Assembly (NCBI GenBank): GCA_036245525.1
Contig: BTPG01000001.1
Location: forward strand, 183,278,663-183,342,662
Direction of reading: 5' to 3'
DNA: 64,000 nt
Source: Semisulcospira habei
Lineage: Eukaryota > Mollusca > Gastropoda > Semisulcospiridae
Shown one piece after another: positions 53,092 through 63,900 of the stretch. A model generated the notes under the pieces. That model had not been told where the DNA came from, did no database searches, and was given only the letters and a program-made list of their open reading frames with translations. Position numbers and translations under genes: made by a program. Every line of letters begins with the position of its first letter. Position 1 is the first letter of the stretch.

Positions 53092-54750
53092 CTCTCTTGG
53101 CTTGACTTCGCGAACGAAGATTTTATAGGAGTTGCCCACGACGTCTGCAGGCTTGTTCGTGGCTGCGGAGGCCAATCCGGGACAGGCAGGTTCGACCGCA
53201 GTGGCTGCAGGGGAAGGTATGGCCAGGGTTCTGAGTTGCGGCATCTCTGTTTTTTCTCCTGAGCCGCTTGTCCTTAAGGCTAGCTCTGCGAGAGTCCTCA
53301 AAGGAGACAGCTGCCTTGTAAATGGTGGAGTGCCAGGTGTCACGGTCCACAGCAAGCGAGGACCACTGGTGGTGGTCGATTTGGCAGGCACTAAGTGACT
53401 TCTTGAGACAGTCTTTGTATCTCTTCTTTGGTGCCCCTCTGTCACGGTGTCCAGTAGCAAGCTCGCCAAACAGGGTGATCTTTGGTAGGCGATGATCCTC
53501 CATCCTGGAGACATGCCCCGCCCAGCGGAGCTGTGTCCGCAGCAGCAAGGCCTCGATGCTCACAGTTTCAGCCTGTTCAAGGACCTCGACGTTGGTGACA
53601 TGGTCACTCCAGTGAATGCCCAGGATGGTACGCAGGCAGCGCTGTTGGAAACGTTCGAGGAGTCGTAGTTGGCTGCGGTAAAGGGCCCAGGACTCGGAAC
53701 CATACAGCAGGGTGGTGAGGACCACAGCTCTGTACATGCTGATCTTGGTGCCTGTTTTCAGCTGTTGATTGTGCCACACCCGCTTGAAAAGTCGCCCAAA
53801 AGCGCTGTTCGCTTTTGCCAGCCTGCTGTCAAGCTCCCTGTCCAGCTTGGCGTCCGACGTGATAATGCAGCCAAGGTAGGTAAACTGGTGCACTGACTTT
53901 AGTTCAGACTCACCAATGGTGATGTGAGGAGGGCGATACACTGTCTTGGGTGCCGGCTGATGGAGGACCTCTGTCTTTTTCAGACTGACCTCGAGTCCAA
54001 AGAGCTGGGCAGCGTCTGCGAAGCAGGACGTGATGCGCTGCAGGGCTCTCTCTGTGTGTGCAACGAGGGCAGCGCCATCAGCAAAAAGCAGCTCACGAAT
54101 CAGTTGGTCTAGGCTTTTCGTGTGGGCCTGCAGTCGTCTGAGGTTGAACAGGCTGCCATCGAGACGATACCTGATGTACACTGCATCGTCATCATCGAGG
54201 TCTACTGTGGCCTGCTTCAACATCATGCTTAAAAAGATGGTGAAGAGGGTCGGTGCCAGCACGCAGCCCTGCTTTATGCCGTTGAGAATAGGGAATGGTT
54301 CTGAGAGAACATTGTTGAGTCTGACCTGGCCTTGCTGTCCTCATGTAGCTGGACAATCATGCTGAGAAACTTTGGGGGACAGCCAAGTCGCTCCAGGATC
54401 TGCCACATGCCTTGCCTGCTCACAGTGTCGAACGCTTTTGTTAGGTCGACAAACTTTACGTACAGCCCTTTGTTCTGCTCGTGGCACTTCTCCTGAAGCT
54501 GTCCCAGCACAAAGACCATATCGGTGGTGCTCCTGTTTGCTCTGAAGCCACACTGGCCCTCTGGGAGTTGGTCTTCAGCGATGGCAGGTACCAGCCGATT
54601 CAGGAGCAGCCTTGCAAGAATTTTCCCAGCAATGGACAGCAGGGTAATTCCCCGATAGTTGGAACAGTCTGACTTCTCACCTTTGTTCTTGTGCAGGGTG
54701 ATAACGACAGCATCACGGAGATCCTTTGGTAGTGTTCCTTCCTCCCAGCA
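53092..54750 (-). mobile_element. LINE with C-terminal C2H2 finger, copy 1
   Basis: Flanked by GCCGAATCCTTAT (53079-53091 and 54751-54763), a 13 bp duplication. 5'-truncated, minus strand. 3' end near TCTCTTGGCTTGACTTCGCG. Confidence 0.9.
53123..54748 (-). pseudogene. LINE reverse transcriptase with C2H2 tail, one frameshift
   Basis: Two frames (54274-54748 and 53123-54262) meet near 54268. RT palm motif VDLTKAFDTV, then the LAPTLFTIFLSMML segment and the thumb FTYLGCIIT. At the catalytic site LLFADGAAL stands where FADDxAL is expected, so the second Asp is lost. The C-terminus has a C2H2 finger (CSHCGRTCLSRIGLRSH). Inactive. Confidence 0.8.
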
Positions 54751-55849
54751 GCCGAATCCTTATGATAAATATCTAAACCCCCCCAATAACAGATGATGCA
54801 ACAGCAAGAAAGTGGTCCTCAAGCCCACTACAGATGTTCCAAAACCAGCTTAACTTTGCTATACTATGCTCAACTACTGGCTGCGGTGTTTCTTTTACAG
54901 ACCATTGGAATCACTCAAACAAACTGATTAGGTCTGTGTATCATTTCCACACGTATTATCAGCTTAGAAGAATACTGTCAGAACTCCATGCCCCACTGCC
55001 CACTGAATCCAGTTTTAATCAGTTTAATAACCCCATGGATATGAAAGCGTTTGAATGCATATGTAATGAATTTAACATCAGTACCAGGTATGACTTTGCA
55101 CAAAAACTTGATGATCACGATGGCATGGGTATATATGAGTCACAGACAATACCCTCAAGATTACTACCCCGGTTACACTTCATTTTCACAAAAATCTGAA
55201 GTGTGGTTAGGCTCAATAGAGCAGAAACAGTCTAATGCCTGGACCACATTTGTCTTAGACAGGAGTGACGGGTTTGCTCAAGCAGGAGTTGAACGCATAA
55301 ATGAGTCTATCAGAACGTATGTGTGGTGTATACTAGGCACACAAGCTCAAACAAAATCAAACATCTTAATGGGAGTGGCAAATTTGAAGCACAAAAACAG
55401 TTTCTTGCAACCTGGAAGACTCAGTAAACTCAGTAGTAGATCTCCCATCAAGCATACAACGCTATCAAGATGTTCTCAGATATGCTAGATCAAACGTTGA
55501 CTTTGTAGTTGGCATTGGGTTATACATGTTACCATCTGACCTTCAACTCCAAATGGGTACAATAACAAATTATAATAACAATATAATTGTTGCTGGGCGT
55601 GATCAGAAATTAGGACTCAATCAATCTGTAAACTTGAGCCCAACAACCACATATTTACAGCCATTAAAACCATTAATAACACCAGTAACGCTAGTAAAGC
55701 CAGTCACGCCATCACCCTACAGACTGTAACAACACCGGTGCTGACACCAGCTCAGACACCTACACCCGTTCATCCAGTAACAACCCCTTCAGCTCCGGTC
55801 CCTTCGGTTAACACACATGAGTCAGAGAGAACTGCATTGGTAATAGGCC

Positions 55850-57920
55850 TTACTGGATTAGGGATATTACTTCTTTACCTGTTTCATTAAATAACCCACT
55901 AATAACCCTCCTACCATCACCAAAAAGACCCACACATGCTCTGCCATAAACCCAACTACCTTTGCTGCTGTACTGATCATCCATTGCTTTCACAGCCAAT
56001 TTCTGAAGCAAGTCTGAAATATGTGTCAGTTGTTTTTTTACCCACACCTGTAAATCTTTTGGGTCTGATGGAACGGGAGGGGCTGGTGGAGGGGCCGGAG
56101 CTGGACCACCCCCGCCACCCGTTACAGCTAATACAACAGTACTGATAATAAATCCAAGAGCAGTAATTAAACTTGCAATAGTGATACCCTGCTCTCTGAA
56201 AAGTGTTTTTAATCTCTCAGCCAAAGTTGTGTCTTCATAAAGTATTTTCTGAATAGTTTCTCTAATCCTGTTGACCTGTGTTTTCAGTTTTTCTTTCCCA
56301 ATTTCAATCACTTCTAATCGTGCTGATCTTTCTATCTGCAAATCTTTTAATCTATGTTGTATTCTTTTTTTTTAATTTTTGTGTCATAATTCTCATCATC
56401 AGCTTTACCTAATTTATTTTTTTCCATTTCTATGTGATTATCAAGCTCACCTAGTTTGGCTACATTATTCACAAGCTCGCCTCTTATTGACTGCAGTGTT
56501 TTATCCAACCCCACTAACTCCCGCTCTTCTGAGCATCGCCCTCCCCACATCACCATCGGCGAGTCTGAACTGAAGTCTGTACACCAGTTTACCTACTTCG
56601 GCTGCATCATCACGTCAGATGCCAAGCTGGACAAGGAGCTGGACAACAGGCTGGCAAAAGTGAACAGTGCTTTCGGGCGACTATTCAAGCGGGTGTGGCA
56701 CAATCAACAGCTGAAAAAAGGCACCAAGATCAGCATGTACAGAGCTATCGTCCTCACCACCCTGCTGTACGGTTCCGAGTCCTGGGCCCTCTACCGCAGC
56801 CAACTACGACTCCTCGAACGCTTTCACCAGCGCTGCCTGCGTACCATCCTCAGCATTCACTGGAGTGACTATGTCACCAACGTCGAGGTCCTTGAACAGG
56901 CAGAAACTTTGAGCATCGAGGCTTTGCTGCTGCAGACACAGCTTTGCTGGGCGGGGCACGTCTCCAGGATGGAGGATCATCGCCTACCAAAGATCACTCT
57001 GTTCAGTGAGCTCGCCACAGGGGCACCAAAGAAGAGATACAAAGATGGTCTCAAGAAGTCACTTAGTGCCTGCCAAATCGACCACCGCCAGTGGTCTTCG
57101 CTTGCTGCGGACCATGACACCTGGCGCTCCACCATTCACAAAGCAGCCATCTCCTTTGAGGATTCTCGCAGAGCTAACATCAAGGACAAGCGGCTCAGGA
57201 GAAAAAACAGAGTTGTCGTAACTCAGAACCCTGACCAGACCTTCCCCTGCAGCCACTGCGGTCGAACCTGCCTGTCCCGGATTGGCCTCCGCAGTCACGA
57301 AAATGCCTGCAGACGACGTGGGCAAGCCCTATAGAATCTTCGTTCGCGAAGTCAAGCCAAGCCAGCCAGCCAACTCCCGCATTGTCAAAGGACAGTCTTC
57401 TATTGTTTTCATAGCTCATTTATTTGTCCCTCTGTAAATGAGGTTTCTTGTATTACCTTGTTTGCTATTTGTGGCAGTCTTGTTGCTTCAGTCATTTCAA
57501 CTTCTTGTCTCGTTGGCAATCGTGTTTGCACGTCGTGAAAGGCACTAGCAATTTGAGGTTGTACCGAAGAACCGGGAGTGCCCCCAGTACCAAGGTACCT
57601 TGCCAACCCGGTATTACCACCAACTTCCCCTTTAATTGTACTTAAATCTCTAAACTTAGCAGGGTTGTTTTATGATTTAGATTTATTTTACCTCTGTCTG
57701 TATTTACAAATAAGTGACCTTTATCATATTCAAACTGATTAGGATTTATAAAGTCTGGGCGGGCACCAACACTATCATAAAATGAGTTTACTTTGTCTTT
57801 TAACAGTTCGTGATACATACTAGAAGTAATCCTTGTATCAGACATATCTGTTGTACTATTACCAACGTCATACGTTTCATCCATTTCAATAACATCATGG
57901 TTAAATCCTCCTGCTGCCAT
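55850..57920 (-). pseudogene. E2 Pro-rich protein with membrane segments, split by a LINE
   Basis: Homologue of E1 25657-26741. Start 57920 (MAAGGFNHDV); parts at 57642-57920, 57409-57606, 56347-56515 and 55850-56341. The LINE at 56525-57371 interrupts the middle. Conserved REKLKTQVNRIRETI-like stretch, REQGITIASLITALG helix and PAPPPAP linker. The 3' end overlaps the convergent gene by about 38 bp. Confidence 0.55.
56525..57371 (+). mobile_element. LINE with C2H2 finger, copy 2, strongly 5'-truncated
   Basis: Flanked by AACTCCCGC (56516-56524 and 57372-57380). Same family as 53092-54750, opposite orientation. The ORF to 57334 carries only the thumb (FTYFGCIITSD) and the C2H2 end. Confidence 0.85.
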
Positions 57921-57960
57921 TGTTTTTATTAATTAATTTTTTTGATTTTTGCATAATAAA
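57921..57960. promoter_or_regulatory. E2 divergent intergenic region before the capsid remnant
   Basis: 40 bp, A/T-rich, ending in GCATAATAAA before the ATG, the same as E1 26742-26784. Confidence 0.5.
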
Positions 57961-58320
57961 ATGACATTGTCCTATGGATCGAAGTTAGACCCATACTGAA
58001 AACTATGTGAACCTCTAGGTGTTAAGGGCATTAGGCAATCAATTGTCATCACAAACAATCCTAGCACTATAGATCCAAACCAAACACTTACTGTAAAGTT
58101 CCCAAACCTAGGTCCCAATGACGTTATTGTTCCTGGTACTGCACGCCTTGTTTTTAATATTGAACTTTTATAAGAATCTGATGACAAAAGAACACTAGTT
58201 GACAACCTAGGTAGAGCATTTATTAAGACTATTAAAGTTAAACTTGAAGGACAAGAAGTGTTTAGTCTTGACGATGCTGATGTGTTTTACTGTTACAAAG
58301 ATCTGTGGCTCATTCTAGAA
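57961..58320 (+). pseudogene. E2 capsid gene remnant, N-terminal quarter
   Basis: Starts like E1 26785 and has stops (TGA near 57999, TAA near 58170) and a frameshift. It ends abruptly after DLWLIL at the deletion junction. Confidence 0.7.
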
Positions 58321-58325
58321 GATCA
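58316..58325. other. E2 internal deletion junction
   Basis: Left side equals E1 about 27140, right side equals E1 about 33722, joined at AGAAGATCAG with one or two bases of microhomology. About 6.6 kb of E1-type sequence is missing. Confidence 0.8.
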
Positions 58326-59142
58326 GTTGCCCTGCGTCTGACGTCATTCTCAGCCTCACCAGGTTGATATAGATATCTTACCTGTTTTGTAAACAGGTTT
58401 GTGTCAGGAGGTGTTGTTTTTAGCACTGACCCTGACTCTGATGGCATTGTTTTTAATTTAATAGCATCAGCTGGCCCTCGTTATTCATTGCTTTTATCAC
58501 AGACGGTAATCTCTTAACCCACTCAGTGTTACGTGCATCATGCATGAGTTCCTTTGAATACTGATAGCTGAAAAGTCTCTCTGATAATTGTTTGTTAAAG
58601 TTCTCAACAATTGCCTGTGATCTGTGCACACCCGGTATGCCTCGCCGCACTAGCATGCCATGCTTTGCAAATAACTGATTAACAGCGCCTTTAAATTCAG
58701 ATCCATCATCGACTTGCACAAGCCTAGGGTATTTTAAAGGACCTCAACTATATATTTTTGTTAACGCAGTGGCTACCGTGGTAGCATTCTTGTCAGTTAT
58801 GGGTTCGGCATCCTTGTACTGTGAAGCTATGTCGACAACAGTTAATGCATACTTGTATCATTTTTTCCTAAACGTATCATGCGGTAGGAACAGAAGATCC
58901 ATTTGATGGGTGTCATTAGGGATAGTATTTTCAAAATGAGGTCTTGATGTTTTTCTTGGAGCAGGTAAATATATTTTGCCAAATTGCTTGTTTTTGGAGC
59001 CACTGTTTTATTTGTTCAAGTGTAACATCCCTGCCCACAGCAGCATACAATTCTCTATTGCGGTTTTTCCTTTCCAGTAGCCAACAGGAGAGTAATATGT
59101 TTTTGATAGTTTAGCCTCGGCTTTGGCTCTGGTGTCTGTCAT
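58323..59142 (-). pseudogene. E2 rve-type integrase
   Basis: Start 59142. Asp in DLLFLP, D-x-G-x-EF in QVDDGSEF, Glu in QAIVENFNKQL as in E1. Stops near 58740 and 58860 and a frameshift near 58480. The C-terminus is cut by the deletion junction. The E1 integrase was inactivated by different mutations. Confidence 0.75.
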
Positions 59143-59147
59143 TTTTT

Positions 59148-59543
59148 CTAGCAATAAAAACTGCTGTAAAATAAACAAATGTCATTACTACTAGAACAAA
59201 AATAATTTCTCCATTTCTTTGTTGTGTTGCTAAGTTTCGGCTGTGGGATGGTCATGTCTTCGCCAGTAACAAGAAAGTATTCTTTGATAGTGTCATCAAC
59301 ATTTGAAAATGTATGCTGTGCATGACCTTCAAGCCTGAGTTTTTCATTGATGAAATCACGTTTCTCTATTCTTTGCTTCTCATAATCCTGCTGAGCTTGT
59401 GCAAGTTTTTCAGATGCCTCATTGTGACGCTTCATTTCTTCTGCAGATTCCTCTCTGCCCATTTTTGAAAAGAGATAGTTTGATCCACTAAATGCCAATG
59501 CATTAACAACTGCACCCCCAATCATAATAGCTAAAGTTGCCAT
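59148..59543 (-). CDS. E2 small membrane protein with coiled coil
   Basis: 131 codons. N-terminal hydrophobic stretch (MATLAIMIGGAVVNALAF), charged helix (REESAEEMKRHNEAS, YEKQRIEKRDFINEK), HAQHTFSNVDDTIKEYFL, and a Cys/Ser/Phe-rich end that probably reflects a late frameshift; E1 shows a hydrophobic helix there. The gap to the integrase is 5 bp. Confidence 0.6.
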   Translation of the reverse strand: MATLAIMIGGAVVNALAFSGSNYLFSKMGREESAEEMKRHNEASEKLAQAQQDYEKQRIEKRDFINEKLRLEGHAQHTFSNVDDTIKEYFLVTGEDMTIPQPKLSNTTKKWRNYFCSSSNDICLFYSSFYC

Positions 59544-59552
59544 ACTTTTTAT

Positions 59553-59783
59553 TTACATAGATAAATTTTCGGGAATAATTCCTAGCTTGATGAGAAAGTC
59601 TTTTGTAGCAATTGACACTGTTACAACAGCTACTAGCTTAGCGGTATCTTCAAAATCTAATCTACTCAGATCAGCAGATCTCATTTTGAGAAGACTTTTT
59701 CCCAGCATGGTGTAAGCAACTGCTAGTCCACTTATTACAGCAGAGTGATAGACAAGGTTCATTATGTTCTTTGTGTTGCTCAT
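59553..59783 (-). CDS. E2 76-residue conserved protein
   Basis: Same length as E1 34970-35200 with conservative differences only (MSNTKNIMNLVYHSAVI). Two hydrophobic helices. Its intactness in both decayed elements is notable. Confidence 0.7.
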   Translation of the reverse strand: MSNTKNIMNLVYHSAVISGLAVAYTMLGKSLLKMRSADLSRLDFEDTAKLVAVVTVSIATKDFLIKLGIIPENLSM

Positions 59784-59955
59784 TTTCTTATGCCATAAAT
59801 TAAAATAATAAATTTATTCACTGCATGAAAAATGGGTCGAAAGGTTTTGACGTTGCTGGTAATGTGGAGACTTCTTCTTTTGTTTTTGGAGTGTCTGATT
59901 TTTTGGACACTGTTTGAATGTTTGGTTTGTATTTTTTTTATAATTGGTAACCTAC

Positions 59956-60282
59956 CTAACCAAATCCAACAACAAATCCGGCAACAAGATAATTTGTTAT
60001 TTCAGGTTTAGACTCAGTTGTTTGTCTCTCAATTTGATGGGGGGAGGGGGGGGAGGGTGTTGGTCCTGACGGTAGTGACACCTGTGCTAGGGCTGGTGCT
60101 GTTGATGGTGGGTCAGTTACATGAGTCTTTTCTGTTAACACCTGAAGCTGTTTTATTTTTTGTCTGTTATATTCAGCTAATCTTTTTCCAGCTTCTATCA
60201 GACCTGGGCTTTTAGTCTTAGTCACCGTTTGAACCTGTCTCAAGACAGGACTCAGTTGTGGAGTCGTCTGTGTCTCGTCCAT
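59956..60282 (-). CDS. E2 Thr/Pro-rich protein with hydrophobic end
   Basis: 108 codons: MDETQTTPQLSPVLR, QTVTKTKSPGLIE, a basic helix (KRLAEYNRQKIKQL), a Pro/Ser-rich linker and a hydrophobic Gly-rich end (YLVAGFVVGFG). E1 sequence continues about 40 residues further, so a late stop may have shortened it. Overlaps the next gene by 65 bp, as in E1. Confidence 0.55.
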   Translation of the reverse strand: MDETQTTPQLSPVLRQVQTVTKTKSPGLIEAGKRLAEYNRQKIKQLQVLTEKTHVTDPPSTAPALAQVSLPSGPTPSPPSPHQIERQTTESKPEITNYLVAGFVVGFG

Positions 60283-60739
60283 TTTCTTCTTCTCTAAAAT
60301 TTATTTTAGAAAAATCAATATGACTCCCAGTAACAAGCAAGGTTACCACAGGTGCAAGGTAATTCCCAAACTTGTAAAACATAAGGCATGCTAATTTACC
60401 AATTGAACTTGAAACAATAGGGTTGCTTTCGAGATCGTGTGACAGACTGTCAGTATCAACAGGAAGGAAGTGACTCACAGCTTTTGTGTATAGGCAGACA
60501 AGAGATCAACTCAAATCATGGGTCATGAGTGAAGCAATGTGATTTTCATATTTAGTATGTAGTTTGATTAGCTCGTCAGCAGTGAGAGATTCTATGTCTT
60601 CTGTCATATATTGTTTTCCGAGAAAAGCTTTTGATTTTCCAGAAGCAACTACAGACAACAGGCGCTGTTTTTTAGAGTCTAAGTCTTTGTTCTCTACAGC
60701 ACAGATATCGCTTAGAAGAAGTAATTCATCCTGATTCAT
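60218..60739 (-). pseudogene. E2 homologue of the 173-residue membrane protein, one stop
   Basis: Start 60739 after ATTATAAA (MNQDELLLLSDI). TGA near 60505 separates the N-terminal half from 60218-60478. Hydrophobic helix YKFGNYLAPVVTLLVTG conserved. Confidence 0.65.
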
Positions 60740-60785
60740 TTTATAATGTAATATAATATTTTTTTGATGCTATAATTAATCTAAC

Positions 60786-61058
60786 TGTGACTGTTGATTG
60801 ATTAATTAGCCTTTGTTTAAGAAGTCAATGACAGCATTAATTATTTAGGTGGGGTGGGGGATCTGCCTTAATAATCACGGGTTGACAACTGATAAAAAAA
60901 CGTAGCTTAAATTATTTCCAGAATGGAACTAATATGGCCAGAAAAACAAAGAGATGATTGTAATTATTGGAGGTTGTTAGTCTAATTACTGAGTTAATTA
61001 AATTAATCTTTTGATTACAAAATGGGTGGCCTTGAGATCTCCTACTCTCTCTTTCTCT
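60786..61058 (-). repeat. E2 right terminal inverted repeat
   Basis: Inverse of 46290-46573, ending CTCTCTTTCTCT. The last about 25 bases differ in length from the left end (a CTCTCT run), typical of terminal slippage. Confidence 0.8.
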
Positions 61059-61063
61059 TACCT

Positions 61064-61941
61064 CTGTGTGGCGGCTCTGCGCGACCGAACTGTCACGTCA
61101 ACCACTCTGCGACGTCAACTGATGCAAGCTGCAAACGTTAACGTCAGCAGAAGCACAGTCTGCCGACGTCTGCGCGAAATTGGCCTGGCTTTGAGCTTCA
61201 TGTAGAGCAGCAGTGAGAATACCCCTCACTCCAGCTCATCGCAGAGCACGGGTTGCCTGGTGTCATCAACGTGTGAGGTGGAACAGACTCCAGTGGACTC
61301 AGGTTCTGTTTACTGATGAGTCACGGTTCACTGTCCTTCAACGACGGCAGGGTGAGAGTCTGGAAACGCCAGGGCGAGCGATTCACGGATGAATGCGTCC
61401 AAGAGGTGGATCGCTATAGTCATGGTTCAGTCATGGTCTCGGCAGGCTTTAGCAGGGAAGGCAGGAACCCCCCCCCCCCCTTTCCCTCTACGTCATCCGA
61501 GGCACCCTGACTGGACTGTGCTATCGGGACGAGATTGTGCAGCCCCTCATCCAGCCAGCTCTCCAACCCATAGGCGACAATGCTGTTCTGCAGGACGACA
61601 ACGCTCGACCTCATGTGGTGGATGAGTATCTTGAGCAACAGGGCATCATGAGAATGGAGTGGCCAGATCTGGCTCCCATCGAGCACCTCTGGGACGTGCT
61701 GGGACAACGTGTAGTCAGCAATCACCCCCCACCTCAAGGCGTTCCCCAGCTGAGTCAGTTCCTGCATCAAGAGTGGGAAGCGATCCCACAACATGTTCTC
61801 CGAACCCTGGTGAACTCCGTGCGTCAACGCTGGTATGGTATGGTACGGTGTCTCCAAGGCGCACATATCCATCTAATTAAAGATGCTCAAGGCGCCGCCG
61901 TAGGGATGGAAGCTGGAGCTTTGAAAGCCTGCTGCTACTAA
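61064..61941 (+). pseudogene. Tc1-like transposase, 3' part, degenerate
   Basis: Resumes with LCVAALRDRTVTSTTLRRQL as in copy 1, then frameshifts and a TAG. The Asp region is damaged; the second Asp (QDDNARPH) and Glu (LAPIEHLWDVLGQR) are readable. A C run at 61470-61479 adds a frameshift. The extra C-terminal stretch to 61941 is not seen in copy 1. Confidence 0.75.
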
Positions 61942-61949
61942 GCGCTACT

Positions 61950-62275
61950 TTATGTGCAAAGCTCCACACGCTAGTAACTTCGGTGCATGTGAAATATTTC
62001 TGTTTCCATTTCACCGGTCCTAACGGGCTTTCTCTTTTCGAATAGTGGTAATGGGATTTTTAACGTGCGCACTTGATGATTATGCGTGCTGCGCACACGA
62101 AGGCGAGACGGGCAACCGTAAGCCGAGTCTGTACGTAAATTTGACTCGATGGGAATGAGGAAAAGTCCACATCCCATTCCTGCCCACCAGGAGATTCGAA
62201 CCCTGGATCTTACGACTGCCAGCGAGGTGTCTTATCCACATCTTAGCTTACCGTAGCTTACTACGTCCCCATGTC
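61950..62275 (-). mobile_element. Probable tRNA-derived SINE within Tc1 copy 2
   Basis: On the minus strand a B-box-like GGTTCGAATCTCC (about 62190-62205) is preceded by tRNA-like arms (TAAGACACCTCGCTGGCAGT near 62215-62235). Sequence on either side matches Tc1 copy 1, which lacks this block. Confidence 0.5.
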
Positions 62276-62799
62276 CCCATGAACGCTGCATTGAATGCTT
62301 GGCTGCAAACGGTGCAAACTCGCTACTGACTGGACCAGTCTTGTGCGACTTTTCAAATGAGGGGTGGGTGAACATTCTAACGTACTGTTGTTGTTACAAT
62401 TGCTCGATTTACTCAAAACTTAAATGAAATTTGTTACTGAATAAATTAGCAAAGTACTGACTCCAAGTATTGTTACATTATTTGTGTGGTGTTGTCGGTG
62501 CGTCTGCGATAAAAAGTGGCCCTTAAGTTTTGACCATTAGTATATTTCAGCTGCATATTCGTACTGTTCGTATATGTTATACATCTACTTATAGAGCCAA
62601 ATGTAGCGTGCATATTGAAATTGTGATGCAATATGGGCTCAAACGTGGATGAAAATGCAGTTTCGCATGATGATCAGCTTATTTGTCAGTGACCCCTCAG
62701 TTTCTTTGTCCTTGTGATTTCTATAACAACAGTGATTTCTGCAACGACTCAAACTTGGACTGAGGACAACCTGCAGTCAAATGGTGTGTCGTAAACAAG

Positions 62800-63300
62800 A
62801 AACAAGTCACTAACTCCAAGGTCAATGTTATGGTGGCCGTGTTTTGTCTACATACACAGGGTTTTCGAAGCTACCAGATGAAGTTGCTTGAAAATCGGAG
62901 TTTTGATAGAGATTATCGAAACAGAGAGCTTATTGCAATAATTAGATTGCTAACCTGAAGGTCATGGTCGTGGCAGCCGTGTTTAGTTTATTATCGCATA
63001 ATCGTTTGCGGGCATTATCTCTGACACCATATGGACCAATTTGGCTGGGACATGGATTGACGATAGTGCGTAGTGACAGGGTGTGCTGTGAAGAAGAATC
63101 AAGAAGAAGAATCAATTCACTGGGTCCAATGTCAGGGTTATGGAGGGGACATTTGTGTTTTGTATGTTCATATGCGATCTCTCAAGGAAACTAATGGGTT
63201 AGTGTGCTTGAAATTTGGTGTTTTGAAAGATATTAAAGGGAGAATGTGTTTAGCATAAGAATTGTGTCATTACCTTTTAGGTGAAGGACGTGGCAGCCAT

Positions 63301-63338
<38 letters not shown>

Positions 63339-63900
63339 GATGCATTTTGTACATACAGTATCTCTACACCCATTCGACGGGTTTCGCTTAACGGGTTTCG
63401 CTTGAGCTGATTATAGACGTTAGTAAAAAGTGTGTATTGAAGAAAAGACAAATGATCAAGGTCATGGCTGCCATATTGGAATTTAGTTTGTTTTACGTGA
63501 GATATCCAAGATTACTGGACTGATTTACTTCAGATGTATTACGTTGACAGAAATGTACAAAAGATCACGTTTGCACGATGCAAAAATTAGATAACAATTT
63601 AGAAGGCCAAGGCCACAGCAGCAATGTCTCTGAAACCATTGGACTGATCTACCTGAAACTTTACTTGACAGTAGTCCTCGGTGGAAAGAAGTGTTAAGAA
63701 TAAGAATTACGTTGCTACATACGGGGTCAAGGTCGTGGCCGCTATGCACGTATTTGCGTTTTGCCTTGTTATGGTAGTCCTCTTGATAAATGTGTTTGAT
63801 GGATATGTACAAAAGAATTTTTGTCAAGCATGAATGAATTACGACACGATCTCAAAAGTTGTTTCTGCGACATCTGAGGTTGTTTGCACGTCATAAACAC
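62800..63900. repeat. Degenerate long-period tandem repeat (AAGGTCATGG... units)
   Basis: At intervals of about 120-170 bp a block like AAGGTCATGGTNGCCATGTT returns (62819, 62960, 63118, 63284, 63457, 63603, 63721), each followed by a TCTC...CCATTNGAC-type block. The 63266-63517 part is the second copy of R2 (16248). A 33-base T run lies at 63302-63334. No ORF. Confidence 0.6.

Larger units (their letters stand above)
52924..55888 (+). pseudogene. E2 single-pass membrane protein, split by a LINE
   Basis: N-terminal 56 codons (MEFKSPTIVTTNAFQF...) lie at 52924-53091; a LINE follows; the rest resumes at 54764 with FQNQLNFAILCSTTGCGVSF, then frameshifts near 55090, 55370 and 55725. The Pro/Thr/Val-rich stalk is longer than in E1. 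The hydrophobic anchor (ALVIGLTGLGILLLYLFH) precedes the stop at 55888. Confidence 0.6.
46290..61058 (+). mobile_element. E2: deleted Polinton-like element, relative of E1
   Basis: Bounded by TACCT (46285-46289 and 61059-61063); with the preceding base the 6 bp sites are ATACCT and TTACCT, fitting the 6 bp duplications known for Polintons. Termini start AGAGA and are inverted repeats of about 270 bp. Gene order equals E1 except that everything from the middle of the capsid gene to the integrase end is deleted (junction near 58321). Later insertions: RTE LINE 49261-51080, SINE 51255-51536, LINEs 53092-54750 and 56525-57371. It encodes no polymerase or ATPase, so it would depend on another element. 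Confidence 0.8.
45732..62543 (+). mobile_element. Tc1/mariner-like transposon B, copy 2, split by E2
   Basis: TIRs TACTAATGGTCAAAACTTAA at 45732 and its inverse ending at 62543, flanked by TA. The transposase gene is in two parts, 46075-46289 and 61064 onward, with E2 between them. Joined in order the two parts correspond to copy 1, so E2 inserted into this copy. Confidence 0.85.
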
